DNA of 64,000 nt from Labrenzia sp. 011. Lineage in GTDB: Bacteria; Pseudomonadota; Alphaproteobacteria; Rhizobiales; Stappiaceae. Position 1 is the first letter of the stretch, and each line of letters opens with the position of its first letter. Below the pieces are notes generated by a model that was not told the DNA's origin, searched no databases, and saw nothing but the letters and a program-made list of their open reading frames with translations. The position numbers were made by a program, and so were the translations under genes. Location: the NCBI RefSeq assembly GCF_003075075.1, contig NZ_QCYM01000002.1:248001-312000 (forward strand), written 5' to 3'. Shown piece by piece: positions 1 through 9,144 of the stretch.

Positions 1-1230
1 GCTGGGAGAGCTGCGCTTGGCGAAGGGCTTTTTCCCGCCCGGCTTGCCGCCGCCACGGTTTCCACCGCCACCGCGCTTCAGCTTGACAGCCGCCGACAAC
101 GGGGGAACTTCGCCGCTGGCGACCTCGATGTCGATGCCGATCAGCCTTTCGATCTGACGGAACAGGCCGATTTCTTCCGGTGCACACAGGGCGACCGCCT
201 CGCCTTCGGCTCCCGCACGCGCGGTACGGCCGATCCTGTGGACATAGGCTTCGGCGACTTCCGGCAGTTCGAAATTGTAAACGTGGCTGACGCCGGGAAT
301 ATCGATGCCGCGTGCGGCAACGTCCGTTGCCACCAGCACGTTGATCTTGCCCTCACGCAATTCACGGATCGCCCGCTCGCGCTGATTCTGGCTCTTGTTG
401 CCATGAATCGAGCCGGCAGCAATACCGCTTTGCGTCAGTTTGCGCATCAGCCGTTCCGCACCGTGCTTGGTGCGGCAGAAGACCAGCGACATACCGTCGG
501 GTTTCGACTGCAGCTGCTGAACCAGGAAATCACCCTTGGAATTCTGGTCCATGAAGTGAACGGACTGGGTAACCTTGTCCGCGGTCTTGCCGACCGGAGA
601 AACTTCCACCCGCTCGGGATTGCGCAGGTAGGACTGGGCCAGTTCATTGATCTGTTTCGGCATGGTCGCGGAGAAGAGCATCGTCTGCCGGTCTTTCGCG
701 ACCAGCCCGGCGATGCGGCGCAGCGCATGGACAAAGCCGAGGTCCAGCATCTGGTCGGCCTCGTCGAGGACGAGATAGGAGGCGGACGCAAGATCCACCG
801 CCTGACGGTCGACCAGGTCCAGAAGGCGCCCCGGTGTCGCGACCAGGATGTCCGTGCCCTTTGACAGGCGCTTGATCTGGCCGTTGATCGACACGCCGCC
901 AACGACGGCGGTGACGCGCAACGGGGTGTTCCTCAGGAAGGAAATCAGGTTCTTGGCGATCTGGTTCACCAGTTCGCGGGTCGGCGCCAGAATAAGCGCG
1001 CGGGTGCCTTTCGGCCGGGCTCTGAGATTGTCCGCCAGAAGGCAGTCGATCAGGGGCAGTCCGAAGGCAGCCGTCTTACCTGTGCCTGTCTGGGCCAGAC
1101 CCATGAGGTCTCGGCCGTCCAGGATCAGAGGGATCGCTTTTTGCTGGATCGGTGTCGGTTCGTCGTAGCCGTTATCAGCAACAGCGCTCAGCAGGCCGTC
1201 GGACAGTCCCAGGCTTTGAAAGTCGGTCAA
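1..1230 (-). CDS. DEAD-box ATP-dependent RNA helicase (RhlE-like), 3' end outside window
   Basis: This encodes an ATP-dependent RNA helicase that would remodel structured RNA in the cytoplasm, for example in ribosome assembly or cold adaptation. The reading frame is open for 410 codons and leaves the window before its stop. Visible motifs are the Q motif GYDEPTPIQ (residues 21-29), Walker A AQTGTGKT (46-53), DEAD (156-159) and SAT (187-189). After the second RecA domain comes a low-complexity Gly/Lys/Arg tail (GGGGNRGGGKPGGKKP region), typical of RhlE-type proteins that bind RNA nonspecifically. The start is taken as TTG at 1230, because AAGGA lies 7 nt upstream and the Q motif then falls at the usual distance. 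Assignment to RhlE rather than DeaD is inference from the short Gly/Arg tail. The family is certain. Confidence 0.93.
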   Translation of the reverse strand, partial: MTDFQSLGLSDGLLSAVADNGYDEPTPIQQKAIPLILDGRDLMGLAQTGTGKTAAFGLPLIDCLLADNLRARPKGTRALILAPTRELVNQIAKNLISFLRNTPLRVTAVVGGVSINGQIKRLSKGTDILVATPGRLLDLVDRQAVDLASASYLVLDEADQMLDLGFVHALRRIAGLVAKDRQTMLFSATMPKQINELAQSYLRNPERVEVSPVGKTADKVTQSVHFMDQNSKGDFLVQQLQSKPDGMSLVFCRTKHGAERLMRKLTQSGIAAGSIHGNKSQNQRERAIRELREGKINVLVATDVAARGIDIPGVSHVYNFELPEVAEAYVHRIGRTARAGAEGEAVALCAPEEIGLFRQIERLIGIDIEVASGEVPPLSAAVKLKRGGGGNRGGGKPGGKKPFAKRSSPS

Positions 1231-1490
1231 TATAAATTCCTTGGTTCGGGCGTGACAAACACACCCGGATAACCGCAGGAACGCATCCTTGCGGTTCGTT
1301 TTTGGAGTGCGGCAGCCGAATCGTTTCGGAAAACGGGCTCTTCGCCGCCAGACCCTCGCGTGACATGGGAACTGGTTGGACCCCTCATTGGGCCCTTGTC
1401 TGCAACCGATAAGCGGCTGCCCTGGAAACACTATGGTTTTAATACAACAGGGCGCGCTGTCTGCTCACGCGGCAGCGGCTACATGGTGCT

Positions 1491-1519
1491 ATATCGGCTT
1501 AGATGCCTGAAATGTCAAG
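1491..1519 (-). promoter_or_regulatory. Putative sigma-70 promoter of the helicase gene, followed by a leader of about 250 nt
   Basis: On the minus strand CTTGAC (1514-1519) is followed after 17 nt by CGATAT (1491-1496). This is one mismatch from the alphaproteobacterial pattern CTTGAC-N17-CTATAT. Transcription would begin near 1484, leaving roughly 250 nt of untranslated leader before the TTG at 1230. The rest of the interval 1231-1566 shows no gene with recognisable similarity. A long leader is known for some cold-inducible helicases such as E. coli deaD. Whether it regulates here is inference. Confidence 0.4.
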
Positions 1520-1566
1520 CGGAGATGATCAATTGCCCGAAACGCCAGGGCGTCCCCTTGCCCCGC

Positions 1567-1788
1567 TCACGGCCCCAGACGGATCCGTTGGCCGTTGTCG
1601 CTGCCGGTCAGAACGTTGATGAAACCGTCGCGTCCCCGACGCACGTCACGAATGCGCTCGCCGGGATCCATCAGACGTTTTTCCCGCGCCACGACCGCGT
1701 TCCCGTCAAGCGGGAGCCTCGCCGGATGTCCACCATGCAAGGCTCCGACAAGACCCGCCGTCAGGGCAAGAAGGGCAATTTTCGTCAC
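1567..1788 (-). pseudogene. Relic of the C-terminal end of a PQQ-dependent sugar dehydrogenase
   Basis: The frame encodes about 73 residues that match the end of the soluble glucose/sorbosone dehydrogenase (YliI/Asd-type) family: VGALHGGHPARLPLDGN, then an RIRDVRRGRDG segment, then LTGSDNGQRIRL before the stop. In the intact family this is the last beta-propeller blade of a protein of about 370 residues. Here the reading frame starts only 44 bp from the 3' end of maeB, so the first roughly 300 residues are absent. An ORF finder offers a GTG start with a hydrophobic-looking N-terminus, but those residues also align with the family pattern, so it is probably not a signal peptide. I interpret this as a deletion remnant. 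A short functional peptide cannot be excluded. Confidence 0.6.
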
Positions 1789-1831
1789 CCGCTTTTCGGG
1801 CTTCAGCTCGGCAGCACGTCTTTCCTGCCGC

Positions 1832-4126
1832 TTAGCGTTCGGACCGGGTCTGCGCCTCGACGCTTGCCAGTGCCGACATGTTGACCACCCCGCGCGACGT
1901 CACAGACGGCGTCAGGATATGGGCCGGCTTTGCCGTGCCCAGCATGATCGGACCGACATGCAGGGCCTGGGTCGAGACCTTGAGCAGGTTATGGGCGATG
2001 TTGGCCGCATCGAGATTGGGGAACAGCAGAAGATTGGCTTCACCGGTCAGCTTGCTGTTGGGCATCACCCGTTGCCTCAGCGCTTCGCTCAGAGCTGAAT
2101 CGCCGTGCATTTCGCCATCGACTTCAAGATCCGGATAGCGCTTCCAGATCAGCTCGGTCGCCGCACGCATCTTGCGCGAGGAAGCGGTTTCCCGGGAGCC
2201 GAAATTCGACAGTGACAGCAGTGCGATCTTCGGTTCGATACCGAAGCGGCGGATTTCCTGTGCCGCCAGCATGGCCATTTCGGAAATCTCGTCCGCGGTC
2301 GGATCCTCGGAGACGAATGTATCGGACAGGAAGAGCGCGCCGCGGCTGTTGATGAGAAGGGACATGGCCGACAGGTCGCGCGCGGTCTTGCAGACGCCGA
2401 TGATTTGCTTGATGTCGCGCAGATGGCGGTTGAAGCGGCCTTCCAGTCCGCAGATGACCGCATCGGCCTCGCCGCGTCTGACGGCAAGCGCGGAGATGAC
2501 AGTGGAATTGGTGCGCACGACGGTCCGCGCCGCATCGGGCGGCATGCCGTGGCGGCCGACGCATTCGAGATATTCGTCCACATAGTCGCGATAGCGCGGA
2601 TCGTCCTGCGGGTTGATGAACTCGAAGTCGGTGCCCGGGCGGATCTTGAGGCCGAAGCGTTCGCAACGGGTCTTGAGGACATCGGGCCGACCGACGAGAA
2701 CCGGTGTGGCAATCCTGTCCTCGATCAGGACCTGCGCCGCACGCAATACGCGTTCGTCTTCCCCTTCGGCATAGATGATCCGCTGCGGATCCTTGGAGGC
2801 GTTCTGGATGATCGGCTTCATGATCAGGCCGGAGCGGAACACGAAGCGGTTCAGCACATCCATATAGGCGTCGAAATCCTCGATCGGCCGGGTGGCGACA
2901 CCGGAGTCCATGGCCGCCTTCGCCACGGCCGGTGCAATGCGCAGGATAAGGCGCTGGTCGAAAGGTGACGGGATCAGGTAATTCGGACCGAAGGTTTCGG
3001 TCTTGCCCCCATAGGCGCGGGCGGCCACATCGGAGGGCTCTTCCCGTGCGAGACCGGCGATGGCTTCCACCGCCGCGCGTTTCATTTCCTCGTTGATCGT
3101 CGTCGCGCCCACATCCAGCGCACCGCGGAAGATGTAAGGGAAGCACAGGACGTTGTTGACCTGGTTCGGGTAGTCGGACCGGCCGGTGCACATGACGACA
3201 TCGTCGCGCACGGCCTGGGCCGCTTCGGGCATGATTTCCGGGTTCGGATTGGCCAGCGCCAGGATCAGCGGACCCTTGCCCATCTTCGCGACCATCTCGG
3301 GTTTCAGCACGCCTCCGGCCGACAGGCCGAGGAACACGTCGGCACCGCCGATCACGTCGTCCAGGGTGCGCTTGTCGGTTTTCTGGGCGAAAGCGGACTT
3401 CCATTCATCCATGAGGGCTTCGCGGCCCTCGTAGACGACACCTTCGATATCGGTGACCCATATGTTTTCCCGCCGGGCACCAAGCGAAATGAGCATGTTC
3501 AGGCAGGCCAGCGCGGCAGCCCCGGCACCGGACGCGACGATCCTGGCATCCTCGATCTTCTTGCCCGCCAGTTCGAGACCGTTGCGGACGGCGGCGCCGA
3601 CGATGATCGCGGTGCCGTGCTGATCGTCATGGAAGACCGGGATGTTCATCTTTTCCCGGAGCCGGCCCTCGATCATGAAGCATTCCGGCGCCTTGATGTC
3701 TTCCAGATTGATGCCGCCGAAGGTCGGTTCGAGAACAGACACCGCGTCGACGAATCTGTCGACGTCGGTTTCGGCAACTTCGATGTCGAAGACGTCGATC
3801 CCGGCGAATTTCTTGAAGAGAACCGCCTTGCCTTCCATCACCGGCTTGGAGGCCAGCGGGCCGATATTGCCAAGTCCGAGCACGGCGGTGCCGTTGGAAA
3901 TCACAGCGACAAGATTGGCGCGCGACGTGTAGATCGCCGCCTTGGAAGGGTCATCGGCAATCGCAAGACATGGCGCGGCAACCCCCGGAGAATAGGCAAG
4001 AGCCAGATCGCGCTGGTTCCCGAGCGGCTTGGTCGCCTGGATCTCCAGTTTCCCGGGACGCGGATGCTCGTGATAGAACAGGGCCGCATCGGTCAGATCG
4101 CTTTCCGTATTCTTGCCTTCGCTCAT
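1832..4126 (-). CDS. maeB: NADP-dependent malic enzyme with phosphotransacetylase-like C-terminal domain
   Basis: The 764-residue enzyme oxidatively decarboxylates malate to pyruvate with NADP reduction, supplying pyruvate and NADPH during growth on C4 acids. The N-terminal third is the malic-enzyme domain, with [12 protein letters not shown] near residue 45, [17 protein letters not shown] near 75 and [10 protein letters not shown] near 150. A Rossmann domain follows ([16 protein letters not shown]). From about residue 420 a phosphotransacetylase-like domain begins ([18 protein letters not shown]), which in this family is regulatory rather than catalytic. The start chosen is ATG 4126 (MSEGKN), with AGGGA 4 nt upstream. 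An in-frame ATG at 4168 adds 14 charged residues not seen in homologues. The length agrees with MaeB enzymes of about 760 residues. Confidence 0.95.
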   Translation of the reverse strand: MSEGKNTESDLTDAALFYHEHPRPGKLEIQATKPLGNQRDLALAYSPGVAAPCLAIADDPSKAAIYTSRANLVAVISNGTAVLGLGNIGPLASKPVMEGKAVLFKKFAGIDVFDIEVAETDVDRFVDAVSVLEPTFGGINLEDIKAPECFMIEGRLREKMNIPVFHDDQHGTAIIVGAAVRNGLELAGKKIEDARIVASGAGAAALACLNMLISLGARRENIWVTDIEGVVYEGREALMDEWKSAFAQKTDKRTLDDVIGGADVFLGLSAGGVLKPEMVAKMGKGPLILALANPNPEIMPEAAQAVRDDVVMCTGRSDYPNQVNNVLCFPYIFRGALDVGATTINEEMKRAAVEAIAGLAREEPSDVAARAYGGKTETFGPNYLIPSPFDQRLILRIAPAVAKAAMDSGVATRPIEDFDAYMDVLNRFVFRSGLIMKPIIQNASKDPQRIIYAEGEDERVLRAAQVLIEDRIATPVLVGRPDVLKTRCERFGLKIRPGTDFEFINPQDDPRYRDYVDEYLECVGRHGMPPDAARTVVRTNSTVISALAVRRGEADAVICGLEGRFNRHLRDIKQIIGVCKTARDLSAMSLLINSRGALFLSDTFVSEDPTADEISEMAMLAAQEIRRFGIEPKIALLSLSNFGSRETASSRKMRAATELIWKRYPDLEVDGEMHGDSALSEALRQRVMPNSKLTGEANLLLFPNLDAANIAHNLLKVSTQALHVGPIMLGTAKPAHILTPSVTSRGVVNMSALASVEAQTRSER

Positions 4127-4324
4127 GACGTCCCTGCCCTCTTCCTCTGGATCAGTCTTCCGTCGCATCCCGCTGTCACTCGGGAAAGGGATGCGCGATC
4201 TTTCAAAGTTCGATCGATCTCACCGCGCTTGCGCGACCACGCATGAAAGCCGGTTTTCCCGTCTGAAACTCCAGTCGTTACCGTCTGCGCGAACCGTTGC
4301 GAAATCGTGAATTGTCACTGAGGT

Positions 4325-4969
4325 TTACCCGGCACGCTGCAAAATGAGAACCCGTAATAATGCGAAGAGCACGATGCTGTTCAGAATATGCCACAGGAAA
4401 TGAGTTCCAATGGCCATTTGCGCGCAGACCGGCCCGTCCAGCATCCGGCACCCGAGCGATGCGGTGAAGATCACGCCCGTCAGCAGAATCTGGCCGCCAA
4501 GTCTCCGGTCCCTCATGCGGAAGAGTCCGCCGACCGCAAAAATCGCCAGCAGGGCCGGAAGATATCCCGCCGTGGACCCGACGACGGGAGCCGCTCCCGC
4601 GATGACAAGGGGCGAGAGGGCGACGAAGACGGCGACCAGCGCGATCGCCCCCCACCAGGGCAGCACCAGGAAACGCCTCAGCGCGAAAAGCAGATAGATA
4701 TGGATGAAGAGCGCGATCGGAATGACGTCCGTCAGGCTTGCCCAGCGGGTCGCGAAAGTGTGGAACAGGAAGGACCCGAGACCCGTGGCGAAGACAATTC
4801 CGATGAGCGCGAGCGCGGGCAGATCGTCCGGTGTTTTTCCGCGCCAGATCATCCAGGCCGCAAGGGCGGCGACCAGGAAGGCGGCGTTGGTGAGCGCGTT
4901 GAGCGGCTCCGACCAGAATTCCGGTCCGATCCGTTCGCAGTAATTGTCCACCTGATCGCTCAGCGCCAT
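4325..4969 (-). CDS. Alkaline-ceramidase-like (CREST superfamily) membrane hydrolase
   Basis: This is a 214-residue integral membrane protein with about seven hydrophobic segments. It begins with YCERIGPEFWSEPLNALTN, the signature of the ceramidase family (Pfam Ceramidase). The superfamily's catalytic pattern is present: Ser and His in GLGSFLFHTFATRW (about residues 64-77), Asp in SLTDVIPIA, and paired His in THFLWHILN near residue 190. These residues bind zinc in characterised alkaline ceramidases and PAQR-like hydrolases. The substrate is not known from sequence: it may be a ceramide, another amide lipid or something else. It stands alone, downstream of and co-oriented with the aminotransferase gene, about 45 nt away, so cotranscription is possible. 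The family call is strong, the substrate open. Confidence 0.8.
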   Translation of the reverse strand: MALSDQVDNYCERIGPEFWSEPLNALTNAAFLVAALAAWMIWRGKTPDDLPALALIGIVFATGLGSFLFHTFATRWASLTDVIPIALFIHIYLLFALRRFLVLPWWGAIALVAVFVALSPLVIAGAAPVVGSTAGYLPALLAIFAVGGLFRMRDRRLGGQILLTGVIFTASLGCRMLDGPVCAQMAIGTHFLWHILNSIVLFALLRVLILQRAG

Positions 4970-5014
4970 TCGGCCGCGCTTCCCTCATCCGTCCGCCGCA
5001 GTCAGTACATCTGA

Positions 5015-6241
5015 TTACACCCCGGATTTGACAGTCTGTGCAATGACATTTCCAAGCCGGGCAATGCCGGTCTCGATCCTGTCCTCATCCGCGCAGGAAA
5101 AACTCAGGCGCAAGGTGTTGGCCCCGCTGCCGTCCGGATGAAAGGCCTTGCCCGGAACGAAGGCAACCCTGGCGGAGGCGATCGAGCGCGCCAGCAGTTC
5201 GGCGCTGTCGATCCCGTCGGCAAGTTCCACCCAGATGAACATGCCCCCTTCCGGTCTGGTCCAGCGCGTTCCCGCCGGCATGTGCTTTTCCAGAGCTGCC
5301 AGCATGGCATCGCGACGTGTCTTGTAGACAGCTCTTGTTCTGGCCGTATGGTCGTCGAAATGCGCTTCGGCCACCCGTGCCATCGCTTCCTGATTGAGCA
5401 CCGGCGTGTTCAGGTCGCTTGCCTGCTTGATCAGCACCAGCCTGGAAATCACCTCGGAAGCAGCGCAGACCCAACCCAGACGCAGGCCCGGAGACAGGGA
5501 TTTGGAGAAGCTGCCGCAGTAGAGCGTGCGTGTGTTTTCGATGCCTCCGGCGGTCTCGCAGTCGAGCGCCAGCAACGGCCGGACGGGGTCGCCGTCATAG
5601 CGCAGGCACTGATAGGGAGCATCCTCGATCACGGCGCAGTCCAGCTCTCCGGCAAGCGACAGGATCTGCCGCCGCTCTTCAAGATCGAGGGTCTGGCCGG
5701 TCGGATTGGCGAAGTCCGGCGACAGATAGGCGAATTTGACACGACCGCCGCTTTCGCCCGCCTTCGATCCATAATCGGCAGCCGGCCGGTTCGCTCCCGG
5801 AACCAGGCGGTCGAAACGCGGTTCATAGGCGTTGAAGGCCTGCAGGGCGCCGAGATAGGTCGGCCATTGAACCAGCGCCGTATCGCCTGCGGTCAGAAAC
5901 AGCTTGCCGATATAGTCAAGCGCCTGCTGGGAGCCGGAAGTGATCAGGATATTCTCCGGGCTGCAGTCAACGCCAAGGTCGCGCATGTGACCGGCGATCC
6001 ATCGGCGGAGACGCAGGCTGCCTTCGCTCAAGCCGTACTGCAGGGCCTTTCCGGCCTCCGGTCCGCCCAGAATGTCGTCATAAGCCTGCCTGAACGCCCC
6101 GGAGGGAAACAGCGCCGGATCCGGGATGCCTCCGGCAAAGGAAATCACGTCCGGCTGGTCCAGCAGCTTGAGAAGTTCACGGATTTCGGAGGCGCGCATT
6201 CGGCTGGCGCGCCCGGCATAAAGGCTGTCCCAGGTGGTCAT
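5015..6241 (-). CDS. PLP-dependent aminotransferase, class I/II (2-aminoadipate/MocR-like group)
   Basis: The 408-residue protein has the fold-type I aminotransferase pattern. ISFAGGIPDPALFP near residue 34 and YGLSEGSLRLRRWIAGHM near 90 are typical of the LysN/2-aminoadipate aminotransferase group. ITSGSQQALDYIGKLF forms the PLP phosphate-binding region. The Schiff-base lysine is in GSFSKSLSPGLRLGW near residue 245. There is no N-terminal winged-helix domain, so this is an enzyme rather than a MocR regulator. The amino-acid substrate cannot be read from the sequence. It is divergent from moaB across about 185 bp of unusually AT-rich DNA that presumably contains both promoters. Confidence 0.88.
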   Translation of the reverse strand: MTTWDSLYAGRASRMRASEIRELLKLLDQPDVISFAGGIPDPALFPSGAFRQAYDDILGGPEAGKALQYGLSEGSLRLRRWIAGHMRDLGVDCSPENILITSGSQQALDYIGKLFLTAGDTALVQWPTYLGALQAFNAYEPRFDRLVPGANRPAADYGSKAGESGGRVKFAYLSPDFANPTGQTLDLEERRQILSLAGELDCAVIEDAPYQCLRYDGDPVRPLLALDCETAGGIENTRTLYCGSFSKSLSPGLRLGWVCAASEVISRLVLIKQASDLNTPVLNQEAMARVAEAHFDDHTARTRAVYKTRRDAMLAALEKHMPAGTRWTRPEGGMFIWVELADGIDSAELLARSIASARVAFVPGKAFHPDGSGANTLRLSFSCADEDRIETGIARLGNVIAQTVKSGV

Positions 6242-6426
6242 GATCTGCTCTTTGGCGTTGATGTGTTGTTTAAGTCAATAATGCTGACCTAAATATTTTG
6301 CAAGTGTCTCAATCTTGTTATTTTTTGTAATTTTATTTCAATAGACCCATCCGGGCTGCGGTTGTCCGTTCGCCACTGGAAGGACAACCGACAATCGCCT
6401 ATGTGTTGATGACAAAGGAGATCTCC

Positions 6427-6984
6427 ATGTCGCGTCTTGATGATTCACGCCCCTTCATCCCGCTGAATATCGCCGTCCTGACGGTTTCAGACACGCGGAC
6501 ACCGGCGGAAGACCGGTCGGGGAACACGCTTGCGGAACGGATCGAAAAGGCCGGCCACAAGCTGGCGGACCGAAGGATCGTCACCGACGATGTGCCGGCC
6601 ATCCAGGCCATCGCGAAGGCCTGGATGGCCGACAGGGGCATCGACGTGATCATCTCAACGGGCGGCACGGGCTTTACCGGCCGCGATGTCACCCCCGAAG
6701 CCATGGAGCCCCTGTTCGAAAAGCGGATGGACGGGTTTTCCGAGGTGTTTCACCGGATTTCCTACGACAAGATCGGCACGTCGACGATCCAGTCCCGGGC
6801 GACCGGCGGTGTCGCGGGCGCCACCTATATCTTCGTGCTGCCCGGCTCCCCCGGTGCCTGCAAGGATGCCTGGGACGGCATCCTGAAATGGCAGCTCGAC
6901 TACCGGCACATGCCCTGCAACTTCGTGGAAATCATGCCGAGGCTCGACGAACACCTGAAACGCGGCAAGCTGCAGGAGGTCTAG
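6427..6984 (+). CDS. moaB: Molybdenum cofactor biosynthesis protein MoaB
   Basis: The 185-residue cytoplasmic protein belongs to the MoaB/MogA family, which binds molybdopterin and adenylylates it before molybdenum insertion. NIAVLTVSDTRTPAEDRSG near the N-terminus, IISTGGTGFTGRDVTPEA near residue 75 and FVLPGSPGACKDAW near 135 are the family motifs, including the Gly-rich MPT-binding loop. The start is ATG 6427 because AAGGAG stands 6 nt upstream. An upstream in-frame ATG at 6403 has no ribosome site. In many Rhizobiales the MoaB-type protein takes the MogA role. That division of labour is inference here because no other moa gene is in the window. Confidence 0.93.
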   Translation: MSRLDDSRPFIPLNIAVLTVSDTRTPAEDRSGNTLAERIEKAGHKLADRRIVTDDVPAIQAIAKAWMADRGIDVIISTGGTGFTGRDVTPEAMEPLFEKRMDGFSEVFHRISYDKIGTSTIQSRATGGVAGATYIFVLPGSPGACKDAWDGILKWQLDYRHMPCNFVEIMPRLDEHLKRGKLQEV

Positions 6985-6997
6985 GCCGGCGTTTCAA

Positions 6998-7029
6998 ACG
7001 ACCGGACGACGGGACTTGCGCCCGGTCGT
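6998..7029. terminator. Inverted repeat between convergent moaB and glycosyltransferase genes
   Basis: The arms ACGACCGG (6998-7005) and CCGGTCGT (7022-7029) form a perfect 8-bp stem around a 16-nt loop in the 52-bp gap between two convergent genes. There is no clear T-run on either side, so it may serve as a weak bidirectional or Rho-assisted terminator. Confidence 0.4.
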
Positions 7030-7036
7030 ATCGGTC

Positions 7037-7732
7037 TCAGCCGTGCAGCTTGACCGCCACGCTGGCCGGGAGGCGCAGGGTTCCGACGCAAAAGCGCGCC
7101 AGGGCCTGACGGAGCCTTGAAACCCGCCCCTCTTCGCCTTGAGCCTGACCGGAGGCGACAGCGGCCGCCCGCAGGAAGATAATCCGGCTGCGGCCGATGC
7201 GTCTGGCGATGTCGAGGTCTTCCAGTTGAGGCAAAGGCCTGTGCCCACCGATCTTCTCGTAGAACTGCCGGGAAATCAGAAGACCCTGGTTGCCGTAGGG
7301 CATGCCGAGAAGCTGAGAGCGCAGGGCCGCGATGGATTCGCTGACCCGCGCGCCGAGACCGAAGGACTCGTAGCGAAGCCGGAAACTGGCCGCTGTACGG
7401 TCGCCATTGGAGGCTCTGGAGGCACGATCGACGAATGCCTGGGCTTCGTGATGCCAGCCGTTTTCCAGTATCGTTTCGGGATGCAGGAACAGCAGCCACT
7501 CACCGCGTCTCGCCCGGGTGGCCCCGAAGGAAAGGCGTTCGCTGCGTGCCGCATGCAGACAGACCCACTCGCAGCCGGCCGCATCCGCGACCCGTTCCGT
7601 ATTGTCCGAAGAGCCCCCGTCAACGACGATAACTTCGCGGATCACACCTTCAGCTGCTGCCGGAACCAGAGCCGACAGGGCGTGCACCAGTTCGGTTTCG
7701 GAATTTTTTGTCGGAATAATGACGCTGATCAT
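7037..7732 (-). CDS. Family 2 glycosyltransferase
   Basis: The 231-residue protein begins with the GT-A fold signature ISVIIPTKNSETELVHALSAL. This is followed by REVIVVDGGSSDNTERVADA (nucleotide-sugar binding, residues 33-52) and a GEWLLFLHPETIL segment in place of the usual DxD region, where the metal-binding Asp appears to be replaced by His-Pro-Glu. A C-terminal LPQLEDLDIARRIGR fits the catalytic-base region of GT2 enzymes. It has no transmembrane helix, so it is cytoplasmic or peripheral. The sugar acceptor is unknown. It is divergent from the radical SAM gene across 110 bp. Confidence 0.8.
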   Translation of the reverse strand: MISVIIPTKNSETELVHALSALVPAAAEGVIREVIVVDGGSSDNTERVADAAGCEWVCLHAARSERLSFGATRARRGEWLLFLHPETILENGWHHEAQAFVDRASRASNGDRTAASFRLRYESFGLGARVSESIAALRSQLLGMPYGNQGLLISRQFYEKIGGHRPLPQLEDLDIARRIGRSRIIFLRAAAVASGQAQGEEGRVSRLRQALARFCVGTLRLPASVAVKLHG

Positions 7733-7842
7733 GTTGGCAAGTTTTACATGATTTTTTTGGCAGCGCGAGAGTAAGGGCTTGTTGCAGCGCTGAATCTGAT
7801 TAATGTTCCTGTTATGTTCTTTTTATCTCGCGGCAGACGTTC

Positions 7843-8970
7843 ATGGTAACCGTTATTCAATCTGCAGTAGCTCCCGCATTGACGGAAAATCCGGACTCTG
7901 CCCGTGTGCCGGAGGAGCGCAGGCGCGGCCGCGGCGCCGCCCTGAACAAGAGTGGCCGCTACGAGCCCCTGTCCCGGGAAAGCTTCGATGACGGATGGGA
8001 CAGCCTTGAGGATCTGCCGCCGCTGCAGACGCGTGTGCAGGAAGAGCGCGCGCGGACGATCATCACCCGCAACGAGTCGCCCGACCTGTCCTTCGACCGT
8101 TCGATCAATCCCTACCGGGGATGCGAACACGGCTGCATCTACTGTTTCGCCCGCCCGAGCCACGCCTTTCTGGGGCTTTCGCCGGGGCTGGATTTCGAAA
8201 CACGGCTCTTCGCCAAACCGAATGCCGCCCAGCTTCTGGAGCGCGAACTCTCCAGACCCGGTTACACGCCGCGCGTCATCGCCATTGGCACCAACACCGA
8301 CCCCTATCAGCCCCTGGAGCGCGGGTACGGATTGATGCGCGACATCCTGGAGGTGCTGGAAAACTGCGGCCATCCGGTCGCGATCGTCACCAAATCCGCA
8401 CTGGTAACCCGCGACATCGACATCCTCGCCCGCATGGCCGAGCGCAACCTGGTCAAGGTCGCCCTGTCGGTGACCTCTCTCGACCGCAAGCTCTGCCGGG
8501 CCATGGAGCCACGTGCCAGCGCGCCGCACAAGCGGCTCGGCGCCATAAAGGCCCTGTCGGCGGCCGGCATTCCCACGTCCATCATGATGGCTCCGATCAT
8601 CCCCGCGCTGACGGACAGCGAAATCGAGAACCTGCTGGAGGAAGCCGCCGGGCACGGTGCGGTGGAGGCAGGCTATGTGCTGCTGCGCCTGCCGCTGGAG
8701 GTATCCGAGTTGTTCCGCGACTGGCTTCTTCGCGAGCGGCCGGACCGCTATCAGCGCGTCATGAGCCTCATCCGCTCCATGCGCGGCGGAAAGGACTATG
8801 ATGCAAAGTGGGGCGAGCGCATGCGCGGCGGCGGTCCCTACGCGGATCAGATTTCCAAGCGCTTCTCCCTTGCCGCCAAGCGCCTGGGGTTGAACCTTCG
8901 CCGCAAGAAGCTGAATTCGGACGCCTTTGTCCAGCCGCAGAAAGGCGGTGTGCAACTGGATCTGTTTTAG
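7843..8970 (+). CDS. PA0069-family radical SAM protein (SplB-like fold)
   Basis: The 375-residue protein has the radical SAM cluster motif CEHGCIYC (C-X3-C-X2-C, about residues 94-101) after SFDRSINPYRG, a pattern of the PA0069 family related to spore photoproduct lyase. IGTNTDPYQPLE and VALSVTSLDRKLCRAMEPR are further family segments. The biochemical role of this family has not, to my knowledge, been established. The extreme C-terminus is QLDLF, which fits the bacterial beta-clamp-binding pentapeptide QL(S/D)LF. This would place it at replication or repair sites. The start is ATG 7843, with a weak ribosome site. rnhB lies 174 bp downstream on the same strand. Confidence 0.85.
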   Translation: MVTVIQSAVAPALTENPDSARVPEERRRGRGAALNKSGRYEPLSRESFDDGWDSLEDLPPLQTRVQEERARTIITRNESPDLSFDRSINPYRGCEHGCIYCFARPSHAFLGLSPGLDFETRLFAKPNAAQLLERELSRPGYTPRVIAIGTNTDPYQPLERGYGLMRDILEVLENCGHPVAIVTKSALVTRDIDILARMAERNLVKVALSVTSLDRKLCRAMEPRASAPHKRLGAIKALSAAGIPTSIMMAPIIPALTDSEIENLLEEAAGHGAVEAGYVLLRLPLEVSELFRDWLLRERPDRYQRVMSLIRSMRGGKDYDAKWGERMRGGGPYADQISKRFSLAAKRLGLNLRRKKLNSDAFVQPQKGGVQLDLF

Positions 8971-9144
8971 GACGCGAACTCATGAATCCAGATGAACTGC
9001 TTTGAAGCGGACCGGTCTTCATCACGGCGCGAAAGCACAAGAAATTGGGTTTCGCCATTTCCCATGCCATTTCGTCTTCATTTATGCGTTCACACCCAGG
9101 AAACCCGCTTGCACCGCACTGCCGCCCACGGCAGATTCAAGCCC

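Noticed and set aside
1175..1366. 63-codon frame (start MSREGLAAKS) on the minus strand in the helicase leader
   Set aside because: It overlaps the helicase start in another frame, has no ribosome site and no similarity. It may be read as an upstream ORF but nothing supports it.
6242..6426. AT-rich gap between the aminotransferase gene and moaB as a possible foreign insertion
   Set aside because: It is short, contains no repeats or att-like sites, and is adequately explained as a divergent promoter region.
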